Positions 23,363-34,033 are shown, counted from the stretch's first letter. The stretch: 38,490 bases of DNA from Multifurca ochricompacta (GCA_022496185.1 WTXG01000314.1:1-38490), one strand, 5' to 3'. Notes: generated by a model not told the origin, from the sequence alone. A program made the numbers and translations.

Positions 23363-25770
23363 TTACCCTTTACGCCTTTTACTGAATGTCTCTTCTTCAT
23401 CACTATCACTATCTTCTGCCTTGCGCTTTTGCCGATCCCTGCTTTCAGAAGAATGCAGACGAAGCTCATACCTGCACAAGCTTCCATCGCCGAGTACATT
23501 CCATGTTGTTGTTTCAGCAAGGTGCCGGTCGAAAATTGACAGCACCCAGTCGGAAGAACAAAGCTTCCTGCGCGCGTCCTGGACTCGTGGATCGTTCATT
23601 TGATCATCCTCGATTTTCAATCTCAATTTCTTGAATACTTCGTACTGCGGTTGGACGTGGCGATAGAGGTCTTGAAAAAGAGATCGAAACTCCTCAATAA
23701 TGGATCTACAAGGAGTCTCGACGAGAACTTCGATGGTTCCAGGAGTGATGGGACATCCTTGAAGAAAGGAAAACTTTCCACTACCACCCCTGCCGAGACC
23801 GTTGCTGCGCGAGTGCATGTCGAACACGTATTGCATATCAGCCGCCATATCCATGTCCCCAGTATTTCTGTATTTTGCAATCTCATATAAAAGCACCCAG
23901 AAGAATGATTCCAGGTCGTCAGAAATTCCATGTGGTCTAGATGAAGGATCAAGTAATCGCCATATCGATATGAACTTCCATGTCCCCTGCACGTGTCCTC
24001 AGTAGTTTCTAATGCCCGGGGATCTGTTAACGCGAACATACCGTGCGTGAATGTCGTTTCCCCTTCTCCTCAACGTTTTTCGTAATTTGTTTTGACAATT
24101 CCCAGTCGATCAACATCCCGTAGCCATCCTCTCCAATCATGATGTTACCCGAACTCACATCTCGATGTAAGATTCCGGCCCTCTCATACGCCGCAGAGTG
24201 GGCTGTATCAATGCTTCAGAATGTATAGTGTGAGTAGAAAATAGTATCCCTTACCTGTAATGGCGTCCCGAATCACCTCACATAATTGTCTCGTCGATAT
24301 AAACGTATTAAGGGGCCTGCCGAGCGTTTCCAAGACAAGTCGGTAGTGAACAAAAGGATCCACAGCTGGTCGACCAGGACACCAGTTATGTCCACCTTCT
24401 GAACCCTTCAAGTAGTCTTGTGTCCTTGTTCTTTGTGCAGCGAACAAGGAAACTTCGGAATGCTCAGGTGATAACGGAACGTCGCCAGCCAAGCCAAACT
24501 TGGCTATGTGAGGAACTTGTGCGTTGTGAAGTTTATGATATGTGTCGCCTTCCTTTTGAATGCCAGGGAGATTGATGCGCCAGGAATCTTTGAGGTACAC
24601 AAGGTCTTTTCTGGCGACGTCGTAGGCGATATATCCAAATGTGGAACGTCCAAAGAATGACTCAGAACACCATACTGCTCCTGGTGTGATGAATGACCTG
24701 AGCTCACTGTCGGCGGCATGATCGTCCCGGACCAAGAGCTTGTGAAGATCAGCCTTCCTAACTTTCTCAAAGCCCTCGTACGTCCTCAGTTTGGAAATTG
24801 CTGCCTCTGCCTCATTATCTGGCACAGAAGTAACAGTGGTATCAAAGCCACGGTCAAAGTCGGACAGGAAGTTGAACCGCCAGAGAAACTCAAAGAGTGT
24901 CTCGGGCTGGGTGGCCCATTTGAATGGCTCAGTGTAGATCACCCCGCTGCGATCCCATCGAAGGAGGCGACCCATTTCGCCAAAAAGAAAAACAGAAAAT
25001 GAAAACACGCGAAATTGGGCGCAGTGGTGCGCTGAGGCATAAGCAATTAACTGCTCACAGGTTTTGTATGCGGGTTGTGTCCATTGTATGTGGCTCTCCA
25101 AGTGTCTTTCATCTTTCCTCAACTCTTCAAGAGATATGAACATGTCGCCATCGTCATTCTTGTTCTCGATCCACAATGCAACTGCTCTCCAATTTAATAA
25201 TTTTGTCTTTTTGGAGCCAGCCAAGTGTTTGTGCCAGTAAGAGTGATTTGGAAGGTCGGAATAAATGGAGATGTCAGGATTCGAACGATGTTCTCCATCC
25301 GGATAAGGAGAAGAGGTGGTGTTGACAAATTTCAGTTTGGGACAAAGCCCAGATGCCTCAATTGCTTTAATCTACGGTACGAGTGAGCATAGAAATATAT
25401 ATCAGATGATAGAGGCACTTGCAAATTCGTTCTCATTTTTTGAGACAATTGAGTGTGTAAACGATATTTCGCCTGTTGGTCTTGATTCCTGTGCCTTTGG
25501 AACAAATTCCGCCAAGAATGTGTGGATAGGCATGGGTCCGACGAATTTCTCGCAATCTTGAAGTATCATGTTTTTATAGCGTGATGAAGCTTTGTGATAT
25601 GGTGCGGAGCTGTGGTGTTCACTTCCTGGAAGATGTATCTTCAACGGGGTTGTTTTGGGCAGTGTAGTTCCAGGATGAGGGTCTCTGAAGTTAAGTGAGA
25701 TACTGTGATTCGGCATATTGTGAGATAACGAGAATGTGATTGTGGCGAGGGTGGGGCTTGAGTCACTCAC
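23363..25770 (-). CDS. FunK1 fungal-type protein kinase
   Basis: Four exons (25770-25419, 25364-24255, 24202-24042, 23986-23363) give 748 aa in frame. The N-terminal FVGPMP motif is a hallmark of FunK1 proteins. The split kinase domain shows [10 protein letters not shown] (HRD 500-502), the metal-binding DWE (520-522) in place of DFG, as usual for this family, then GTWKFIS (542-548) and [19 protein letters not shown]. The C-terminus ([20 protein letters not shown]) is basic/acidic and resembles a nuclear localisation signal. FunK1 kinases are expanded in multicellular basidiomycetes, and their substrates are largely unknown. The first intron has a weak donor (GTGCCT), and an alternative start exists at Met 25713. 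A TCACGTGA site lies 174 bases upstream. Confidence 0.9.
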
Positions 25771-26604
25771 CGTTGAGTCAATATAGGGTTATTTTAGACA
25801 GTCAGGCGCAATCTGATAGAATAATTGGCTTCTTGGAGGTTATCGATAAAGGGTTTTACACGTCTGAGTTTAACTGACTGTAACGGCCAACTGGAGACCA
25901 ACTTGAACATCAATTTGAACATAACGTGGACGGACGCGTTTGATCACGTGACACGACACTGTTGAGGCAAATACAACACAATAAAGCAACTCACAGAGAC
26001 AGACGAATGGTCTGTCTTGCTGGAACCGGACGGTTTACCACGTTTGCACCTCATGTCGTCTACACGTGTATGTGCCAATATTGTCACCAGCAATATTGTG
26101 TTGGAATAGTAGCCATAGCATGTGGGGACATTTATACCGGAGATGACGGTCCGGATAGATTATCATAACGCTTTTTTTTAATACCATTCTTACTTGTAGC
26201 TATATTTCTCCCACATATTGTAGTTGAGGATAGCTTGGATATCTCGGCTGGTCAAAACCTTCCGTCTCCAGTCATTCCAGTCCTGCAATTTGATCATTGA
26301 TCTAAGCATAAGTATTTGCTTCCAGGGTGGATGCATGCCAGATGAAAACAGATAGAGGGTCTGGAAAATCAGGAAGGTGCGTCGGATGTCGCTTCAGTGT
26401 TGACAGGCAAAGCAGAACAACCTTAGAGTCCACCATATACTTTGTTTTGGAGCTGTGAGATCCCTTAATATAACAGCGCTTGTCACGAATACTTCGACCT
26501 CGGTCAAGGCAAAAATTTAGCCAGACACAAACCGTCACTTGGGTTTCAACTCGCTATTCTGCTTCCTTACTATTTATCATGTTGATTCGAATATCAAGTA
26601 ACAA
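25771..26604. other. Intergenic, FunK1 upstream
   Basis: No gene is recognised. It contains the TCACGTGA site at 25944 and two CAATATTG palindromes about 7 bases apart near 26078-26100. The minus ORF at 26302-26538 has no recognisable motif. Confidence 0.4.
25944..25951. promoter_or_regulatory. TCACGTGA palindrome upstream of FunK1
   Basis: This 8-bp palindrome lies about 175 bases before the FunK1 start codon. Its function is inferred from motif and position only. Confidence 0.35.
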
Positions 26605-26795
26605 ACGACATGGTTCCGGACATGTACATCTTCTTCAGGGGGTTGTCCTTCACAGGCTTGATGCGAGCCCAGATTGTTTCATGTGCCACGAATCGACCTT
26701 GACAGATACGCCTCACATAATCAAACACAACTTCCGGAGACAAGGACGGATAGAATCAATCTGGTTCTGGGAAGAGAACATCATGCCCCTCAATG
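26605..26795 (-). pseudogene. P450 relic (heme-loop exon of the OrdA-like family)
   Basis: On the minus strand one frame reads HDVLFPEPD, a stop, FYP, then [22 protein letters not shown], followed at once by KPVKDNPLKKMYMSG. This is exon 10 of the P450 paralogues, in the same order. The Arg of the meander motif has become TGA (CGA to TGA, a CpG-type transition), and about a dozen residues between the heme helix and KPVKDNP are deleted. No other P450 exons were found nearby. The plus-strand ORF at 26480-26887 is its antisense shadow. Confidence 0.8.
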
Positions 26796-26985
26796 AGGCA
26801 GGTTTTTGGAAACTGATGTTTAACGCCCAGAAGCATACAGCAGTGGCACTCATAAACCCGGGGAGGCGGAAAGAATTACAAGCGTAGAAGGGGAGTAATT
26901 GGATTATGAAAAATTATGTAAGACAAAGCCGTGGTTCACGTGACCGTGACAGCTTGTCCACGAGATATAGGTAATACAGTCAATG
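26796..26985. other. Short intergenic gap
   Basis: TCACGTGA occurs at 26936-26943. No gene is seen. This is the 3' flank of the acyltransferase. Confidence 0.4.
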
Positions 26986-28329
26986 TTAATCTGCACTATT
27001 TAAACTCATTAGGTCCCATGAAAATTTCCCATGTTTGTAGAGGTGAAGGGCGGTATGGACAATAACCTTTCCGGGGCGAAGCCAATTGGGTAAAAATTCA
27101 TTTGCGAACATTCCATGTCGAGCCCACCCATCGAGCATGAAACTACCCCACAAAAGCGTCCATAGCATGGTCCACACCCAGCCATAAAACCCTTTCACGC
27201 GCAACCCTGTCACCTTACTAAACACACCTTCCATAACGATGCCAACGCCCATGAGGAGGAAGAAACCCCCAGTAGTGCTGAATTCGGTCCCATGACCGAG
27301 ACTCCACAAGCCGATGTGATGAATGACAGCGGATACAGTGAATGCACCCATGAACGCACTATAGCGCCCTAAAAGTGTTCCACCGGGGCGCGCACCGAAG
27401 ATGATGAATAGTTGTCGTAAAAGCTGGTGCCAGCGGACGCTCCAGAACTCGTGGATCGAGGTGGACATCCAAGGGCGATGGAAAAGAGGAGGCCATTGTG
27501 AAGCAGACTGGCGGAGGAAGACACGCCCGATCAATGTCGCAATATGATACATGGAATCAATCATCGCGTAACCCGATAGACCGACACAAATGGTGGCAAA
27601 ACCTGCCCAGATAGTGCGGGAGAGAGGGTCGAGGCTTGGGTCGAAGAGACTATCTCCTCCAGGTTTGGCGATTGTGGGGCGGTTATACTGCACGAGATAT
27701 TGTGAGGTGTCAAACACGATGACTTTGAAGAACGTTTTTGCAAGAACTGTTGCGATCGAAGGCGGTGGGACGCTTTCTCTAGGAAACGGATTACTTGACC
27801 ACGACCATCCGATTCCACGTTGATTGCAGAATAGATCAAGGGCGTCCAGAAGAACATTTGAGATGGACAAACGCCGCTCGGTGGGAATGCTACCTTGCCC
27901 TTTTGGAATTTCGTACCTCCTCAACGGTTTCTTGATGAAGGTCCATTCAAGCGACTTCAACGCGATAGATAACATTCCTACCTATGTCCAAATATCAGCG
28001 AGACGCGCACCAGGGAACATCAGACCACACAACAACCGTACCACAAACGTAAGGTTCCAGAAACTGAGCCGGTCAGCGTTTCGAACTCCTACCTGCTGCG
28101 CTAACCACATTGAAAAATCCAATTTCACAGCGCAACACCAAGCTTGCCATAGAATAATGGGTAGTAGTGAAAGCTTGAAAATGAAGGTGTTCGGAAGGAT
28201 TGCGAGTACTGCCAAAACATAATGGCTTAGAACCAGGGGAAGGGTAGCAGCGGGCGCAAACGGTTGACGAAGAGAAGGGTCTGGAGGATTGGGAAACAAA
28301 AGGAATACTGAGGGTAGGTCACTCAACAT
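26986..28329 (-). CDS. Wax-synthase-like membrane-bound acyltransferase (MBOAT superfamily)
   Basis: Two exons (28329-28042 and 27981-26986) with a 60-nt GT-AG intron give 427 aa. The protein is rich in membrane spans and carries SIHEFWSVRWHQLLRQ, the wax-synthase-domain signature, plus a conserved VIHHIGLW histidine segment likely to be in the active site. The exon junction restores the LTFVVGMLSIALKSLEWTF stretch typical of fungal members. Such enzymes acylate a hydroxyl group with an acyl-CoA in the ER membrane. In fungi they occur in lipid and in specialised metabolite pathways. The substrate here is unknown. It lies between a P450 relic and the hydrophobin, so a metabolic link to the P450s is possible but unproven. 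Confidence 0.88.
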
Positions 28330-29189
28330 GATGGTTGAGTCCTAGGAGAGTCAAGTATCAACAGTTTGAGGACTCGACCAAGCTGACACAGTTGTTCCAT
28401 TTCGAAGCGACCGATAAGTGACACCTCACATCAAGACGTATCCAGTCGTGTAGACATCGGTCGGAGCTGCCGAAATGAAGTGACGTTATCCTTACCCTGA
28501 ACGTCCAGTCCATGCATGACGGCTTCGATATGTATGAGACGGGAACTACACTCCGAGTTTGGATTAAGTAAGACGCCTCTCGCCCAAGTCTAAAATCTGA
28601 TCCGCACGCCTTGTTTGTACACCATTACGTAATACACAAATCAACTCATATACAATATTTGTTAATTTGTACATAATTTCGGGTTGCGTAGCTTATACTG
28701 ATAAGATTGCAAAAGAAAGACGAGTGGGAACGCGCAAGAGGATTTTGAAGTGGAGGCAATACAAGACTCTATAGATACAAGTGAACTAAGAGGTTTTTTT
28801 TATAACTTATGCTACAATAGGTGTCCTTTTAAAATATTATGAAGTCGCGCTTGAATTTAATGTAAGAGTATGTACTAGTATACAAGCGAAAATGACAGAG
28901 AAATGAAAAGTCGTACAGTAATAGGAGTCATAATGGAATGCAAGTCAATCATTTCAAGTACAAGTAAAAAATCAAGAATTGAATCTTCGGATACCAAGTC
29001 ATTGTCCCTGAGCGGTGACCAGAGAATTAAGCTGGTGCGATTTGAGCGTGTTGTATGGCTAGCACTACTTTTGATTGACATTTAATTCTAGCTAGCTTTA
29101 GTATGACTGACGCTGGACATGCTAGCCATTATAGGCACTCAATAACAGTCCTCATGGTCACGTGAGCGCATGAACTATAGAGACGGTCT
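28330..29189. other. Intergenic, acyltransferase upstream
   Basis: AT-rich, no gene recognised. TCACGTGA lies at 29158-29165. Short ORFs around 28875-29085 on both strands have no motif. Confidence 0.45.
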
Positions 29190-29238
29190 TTTTTTTTGAA
29201 TCGAGTTTCTTCGCGCTTCAGAGCCGTGCCCAAATTCT
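29190..29238 (-). mobile_element. Severely 5'-truncated LINE tail
   Basis: On the minus strand only the last ~45 bases of the LINE 3' end are present (TTTGGGCACGGCTCTGAAGC, then GCGAAGAAACTCGATTC and an A run). It matches the copy ending at 1130. Homology stops exactly where the SNARE fragment sequence begins. Confidence 0.65.
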
Positions 29239-29593
29239 GCGGTCCGCAGAAGACACCCTTGCTGCTGTGCAGCAGGCTGAGGCTCATCTACTCGAAATCA
29301 GCGCTCTGAAAGCGGAGCTGGTTTTCCAACTTATTCGACAAACAGAAATCTCGGATCAATTATACGAAAATGCCATCGCGACCAGCGAGATGGTCGAGAA
29401 GGGGAACATTCAACTTCGTGAAACGCGCCGTCGTGCGCGCGATGGCCGGAAGTGGTTGCTAGTGTTCCTTATTGGAGTCAGCTGTTCTCCCATTATTGTT
29501 AAACAAACATCACTGCAACCACGACCCTTGACTGTTGGCTTCCCACTCATTTATTTCTATGCCGCGTGTTGCGCGTGCTTTTCAGCCTCATAG
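29239..29593 (+). pseudogene. SNARE C-terminal fragment (syntaxin-18/Ufe1-like)
   Basis: An open frame begins within the LINE tail with no own start codon in a good context. It reads SAEDTLAAVQQAEAHLLEI, then a heptad-repeat helix with LIRQTEISDQLYENA and EMVEKGNIQLRETRRRARD, then KWLLVFLIGV, the start of a tail-anchor membrane span. This is the order of a Qa-type SNARE helix plus anchor, closest in my memory to ER syntaxin-18/Ufe1. The rest of the protein is absent, and the frame drifts after GVSC, where the anchor should continue. It is probably a transposed or duplicated 3' fragment of a gene located elsewhere. Confidence 0.55.
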
Positions 29594-29710
29594 ACAATTC
29601 GCTGAATCAAGGCGATAACTAGTCAAAGACACTGTCGAAAAATAACATCCAGCTATATTTACCCATCTCCCGTCCACAACAACTGCATTCTGTGTTCACA
29701 ATACTTGCAT

Positions 29711-30159
29711 TTAGACCCCGATAATGACGGGGACGCAGGAAATGCCAACATTGACAGTTCCATCTAGAATACCATCCAGCGTCAGCGCACATTAACTATC
29801 AAAAGCAAAAGTGACACAGACTTTGCTTCACGTCCCCGCAGCAGAGCGCGTTGGTGTTGCTATTTTGATGTGTTAGCTTCCCACAGATACTACGAAGATA
29901 ACAAAGCCGTACCAGTGTCCGCTAAGAACGCCCGCGCAACCATTTCCAGTACCCCGACTGTGCCGGTCGAGGTGGTTGACGGGTTGACGCGAGGAGTGAA
30001 CTGATCGCAGCATTGTAATGTCCCCGTGCACTTGCTTGCGGGTATCGAGCCCGGTACCGAAGCACCATCGTCCCTGCGTACCGGGGTGACAGAAGCAGCG
30101 ACGCCGCTCGCCACAGCCAAAGCCGCGAACATGGTGATGAGTGGCTTGTGGAGAAACAT
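29711..30159 (-). CDS. Class I hydrophobin (probable; first junction uncertain)
   Basis: The start at 30159 (or Met at 30132) gives a signal peptide, MFAALAVASGVAAS, then Cys1 and the CC pair in KCTGTLQCCDQ. Further exons give GNGC and SGHC|NTNALCCGDVKQ across an intron at 29860-29912, then NGTVNVGISCVPVIIGV and a stop across an intron at 29764-29821. This is the eight-cysteine order C-CC-C-C-CC-C of small secreted surface proteins that coat hyphae. The Cys3-to-Cys4 join needs a frame change. A 44-nt intron (GTTCAC...CACAG, about 29962-30005) would restore the frame and yield 97 aa, but leaves an unusually short spacing of 8. A one-base lesion is the alternative. A TATA box lies upstream. Confidence 0.65.
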
Positions 30160-30250
30160 TGTGATTTGTGAGAAGTAGATGGAGGTTGTGGTTAATCCTG
30201 AAAGTTGGGCTTTGTGGGATGGGGAAAATAGAGGAGCAAATGATTTGCCC

Positions 30251-30257
30251 TTTTATA
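30251..30257 (-). promoter_or_regulatory. TATA box of the hydrophobin gene
   Basis: TATAAAA on the minus strand lies about 92 bases before the start at 30159, followed by a pyrimidine/adenine-rich leader. This is typical of strongly expressed hydrophobin genes. Position and sequence only. Confidence 0.5.
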
Positions 30258-31409
30258 ACAATTCCGATGCATCCTTCCTTACAAGACCCAATGGTCGGCC
30301 AAAAGTGTGTGTGCTCTTTTTTTTCTTGCGATCTTGCGATCATTCATGCGTGTGCGTGTACCCGCGCCCTGGACTCTCGGACTAGATGTTTGAAATTTGA
30401 TTTGGCTTGTCCTTTAGTCTATTACGAACCAATAGACCCTCCGCCAAGCGCGCACAATTCCAAGCCACCCAAGTGCAAAAAAAAAACAGAAAAAAGAACA
30501 AAAGAACAAAAGCAAAACATATATTAAACACATTTGCGAGGATATGGCAGAGACTCATGTTCGACGCCATCACTTTCTACTCACCCTTCTCCTTCCAAGG
30601 CAGAAATTTCCATCTCAATGCAACACACAAATGACACTGTAAATGGATGAGGTTATGCTGCTTGTCGACGGTGCGCCTATATTCCAACCGTCTTGTATCG
30701 GATCACCGCGTTGATCTTGGTCGCCCCTGCATGTCCGCTCTTGTACTGATGATATTGATAAAGTGATGAGTTTAATGAATTGGAGACTGAGTGTAGATTG
30801 GAGGTTGTCATCTCGTAAGGGTACTAGTACCTTCCTCCCGGCGCCAAGTGAGCAATGACTGTCGTCATGTTTGGATGGGTCTTGAGTGAATGGGTTATCT
30901 CGGACCCGAATGCCTTCACATGTGTGCACACTCTCTGTTTTATTTCGTAACGTTGAATGGTTGCTGTCAATTAGGCTCTCAACGTCAACGTGCAGTGGAG
31001 CTGTCCAATGTCATATACCTTTTACCAGCTAGCCCAGGAATCATAACTCACTCGCATATGTGAGCCCTTTCCTGGAAAAACAATATAAGTACGCGCGAAG
31101 TGCCGATTATTATTATTACTATTATTTTTTCACTACTGAACCGGATATTGCGGGCGTCTGTAGTACTACCTCCGAAGATGGTGCCATTTCTGGATAAGTT
31201 TTTTTTTTCCTGGTCAGCAGTTTTCCCTAACAAATTTATTCTTGCTCCGGATCAGAGTGGGGAGAGTGGGAATCGAGGTAAGCGATTGGGTACTGGCACA
31301 TGGCAGAGATCCAAAGATTTAAAGAAAAGCCTAAGAGGTGATATGAAGCAGGGATGAGGATGGAAAGAGCTGAAGGTAAGAAAAGAAGTACTTCTTGAAC
31401 CAGTCCTCG

Positions 31410-31500
31410 AAATACCAGTGGGGGCATCCAAAAAAAATTCTATTTGGACTCGCCAAGGCAATTCCCGAAGCTGAGTGTGGCAGACCAAAAGCCGCCACCT
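31410..31500 (+). repeat. Hairpin-rich dispersed repeat, copy C (fragment)
   Basis: GGGGGCATCCAAAAA, then GACTCGCCAAGGCAATTCCC, GAAGCTGAGTGTGGCAGACC and AAAAGCCGCC align with copies A and B. The first hairpin arm is lost and the second stem is only partly paired (TTTGG with CCGAA). Confidence 0.6.
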
Positions 31501-32092
31501 AAGCTGTTGGAGGAGACGAGAATGGGGGCGTGGGCACCACCCTGGTAGTCAGGATGGCCAAGAGCAGCAAGTTTTGGGAGGTCACACCGTCAGCGACGGT
31601 GTTACAAAAACCTGTCTGACAACCCATTATGATAACCTTTACCTGTACGATAACATTTTCTTTTTACTTTGATACCCCACTATGACCTCCGTCTACATTG
31701 ATGAAGTGCTGGTTCAGCCAATCACTCATGCTTACTATGCCACTTCCTTGACATCGATGTTGTCCATGACAAGGTCAAGCTCATTTATGAGGGCTAGCTA
31801 CTACTAGTAGATGCAGAAAGGTACTAGTAAAAACACACATTTTTGTGGAACAGGCATAGCGCAGGCTTGTACTTTAGATACAACTATACTACTAGCTATC
31901 TATCTCACCTTGTTAAATGTAGAGACTTAGATGCTTTCAATAATAGAGCGATAGCAACTGTTTAATTAAGTGGCTTTATATACATCTATGTACTATGTCG
32001 GCTGCTTAATTAAATGAGTGCGCTAATGATGTAATTTGATCACATGCCCGATCTTAGATTGTATATTCTTAATTGTGAAAGTGTGATCACAA

Positions 32093-32108
32093 TTATGTCG
32101 GACCGCTA
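32093..32108 (-). repeat. Inverted copy of the 16-bp motif at 10313
   Basis: TTATGTCGGACCGCTA is the exact reverse complement of 10313-10328. Confidence 0.5.
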
Positions 32109-32530
32109 GTTGACCGGGTGAGTTGCCGTTATGGTGAGTGTTCTACTATTTTTCAACTCTCGCGCTCCGCAGATTAATACACCTTTTTATTTCTGCACTT
32201 TCTGCAGCCCATCAAGTTTGACTAGCTCTTGCTGCCCTCGTCTGCAAATGAATGTCTTCTGCGATCATCTCATCTGCTGGAAGAAAATACCTTTTCTTTA
32301 TTTTCTTACTTTGCTTTTGTTCATTTATTCTTCTATTTATCTTTTGATTATAATCCATCAGAGCCCTTAGGTTTAAAGTTTTTTACATGATTTTCCGTGT
32401 ATTAACATAGAGCTTCGGCAGTGTGAACTGCCTTGAAATATATTTATTTTTTGTTGCGAAAAAATAACAGGAAAGACTAGACTATAGTTAGGAAACCAGA
32501 GCACTAGAAAGTGACTAGAATGGGATTCCT

Positions 32531-32893
32531 GGTCACTTGGTTCCAACGAACATACACTAGTACGCCATGATTCTTCGCGCTCTCATAGAATGCATACATT
32601 AAACGAACCTGTGACGAAGAACATCGTTTTTCTTATGTCAATGTGCCGTATATCTCCAACACGCCAACTGGGAGTCTTTCCTGTTGTAGTAGTTGGTACA
32701 GTTATGAGCGTGAGATAGGCTTTGTAGATGCGCGCGAAGAAAAACAATTATTATTTGTTACTTATTTGGATTGCAATCCATCAGTAGTTCATGCAGCCAG
32801 AATATGAGCGTCGTTCAAACACCTGAGAGTGCTAGGGAGTCGTTGAGATAGTAGTAGCCAGGGAGAGGGTGTGTTGACTGGGTTGATAAGATT
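32531..32893 (-). other. 3' flank of locus 3, homologous to 5130-5480
   Basis: Read on the minus strand it matches the locus 2 flank in blocks: TCAACACACCCTCTC, TACTACTATCTCAACGACT, GACTCCCAGTTGGCGTG (against AACTCCCAGCTGCCGTG on the other strand of locus 2), AAAACGATGTTC and TGCAT.C..TATGAGAGC. No gene. Confidence 0.6.
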
Positions 32894-32898
32894 ATGGG

Positions 32899-33319
32899 GG
32901 CCAGATAGGGGTACACGCGTGTAAATCTTTTTTTTGCAAGGAAAAAGAATACAATGCTCTCTTGATTCGCTTTTTCAAGCCTTTTTTATACAATTTACAC
33001 TACAGTTAATTTCAATACAAGTATGAGAGTTTTGTAAATAGGGGTTAAGTAAATGAGACATTTTATCTTGTGACTTTTTCAATTTGTCGCGCTTGTATCA
33101 GTTAGATAAAATAATCAAAATAAAATAAACGTTAATCTTGTAACTGTAAACTTTTAACCATAGAGTCTGTAGAATCAAATGTGAGACGCAAACAAGATCG
33201 AAGTTCATCGCCCCTGAGGGGCGCGCCAAAAATTAATTGTTCTAGCCAAAGGCTAGAACTTTTGACGACTGTGGTGCGCTTTTGCGCTCCTCCAGGTCGT
33301 CGATGGATCGTAATCCATC
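32899..33319. mobile_element. 421-bp insertion carrying four hairpins
   Basis: This segment interrupts the 3' flank that locus 3 shares with locus 2, so it is an insertion. ATGGG at 32894-32898 and 33320-33324 is a candidate 5-bp target duplication. One end is packed with hairpins: CGCCCC-TGA-GGGGCG (33209-33223), GTTCTAGCC-AAA-GGCTAGAAC (33239-33259), GCGC-TTTT-GCGC (33276-33287) and GATGGAT-CGTA-ATCCATC (33302-33319). The other end has a T8 run (about 32928-32935). No ORF of note. Confidence 0.55.
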
Positions 33320-33887
33320 ATGGGTATACAAACAAATCGGACAGCAAGAACGTAGGATATTTCATATAACAGTAGAGTCAGTTAGATCTGCGGTTGCTAA
33401 TGATCTACGCCCCACGCGCTCCATACTCCAACAACAATCGTACAATCCCCCTTTCCCCTCTGGCCAATGCTTCTTGAGATGGTGTTCGACCATCATCGTT
33501 CTGCACGTGAACATTCGCCCCTCGTTCTACTAATAACTCTGCCACCTTCAAGTGGCCGCTACTCGCTGCTAGATGCAATGGTGTCCATTGTTCCTGCTCC
33601 CTTGCGTCCACAATCGCGCCGTGGTCAAGTAACAACCGCGCGATTTCGACGTGTCCGCACTCCGACGTCGCATGCAATGGCGTCCAGCCTTGATCGTCCC
33701 GGCAATTGATTTCTGCGCCGCGCTCAATCAACAGGTTCGCGACTTCAAGTCTTCCTTCATTCGATGCCACGTCCAAGGGCGTTCGGCGGTGCTCACCCCG
33801 TTCATTGACATCTGCGCCACTATCAAGTAATGATCGCACAATTTCGAGGTATCCATTCTTCGTTGCGGAATGAAGCGGAGTAATTTG

Positions 33888-34033
33888 TTCTTCATCTTCT
33901 CCCTTTTCTTCTCCCTTTTCCTCATTTTCTTCTCCCCTTTTTTCTTCATTTTCTTCTCCCTTCTTTTCTTCATTTTCTTCGCCCTTCAGTTCTTCATTTT
34001 CTTCTTTCACTTCATTTTCTTCTTCGTCAGGGG
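33888..34033 (-). repeat. Minisatellite encoding the acidic linker of locus 3
   Basis: Tandem units encode GEENEEK with Lys/Arg variation, about 50 residues in all. The equivalent linker of locus 2 (4491-4562) is about half as long and lacks these units. Confidence 0.75.

Larger units (their letters stand above)
30258..32530. other. Gene-poor, repeat-bearing intergenic DNA
   Basis: No gene is supported. It contains hairpin-repeat copy C (31410-31500), A-rich and T-rich runs, the 16-bp shared motif at 32093-32108 and a GATTATAATCCATCAG terminus near 32344-32359. The ORF at 32131-32370 is a low-complexity hydrophobic frame without support. Confidence 0.5.

Noticed and set aside
24120..24130. 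Missing DFG motif as a sign of a dead kinase in FunK1
   Set aside because: DWE at this position is usual for the FunK1 family, and HRD and the other motifs are intact.
25262..25300. GGATTCGAAC, a B-box-like tRNA motif on the minus strand
   Set aside because: It lies inside exon 2 of FunK1 (encoding EHRSNPDIS) and no A-box or cloverleaf can be formed.
26480..26887. 135-codon plus-strand ORF
   Set aside because: It is the antisense of the P450 relic. The same kind of antisense ORF appears opposite exon 10 of P450 3 (17173-17574).
32131..32370. Hydrophobic ORF of 79 codons
   Set aside because: Low-complexity T-rich DNA gives hydrophobic codons by composition. No family features.
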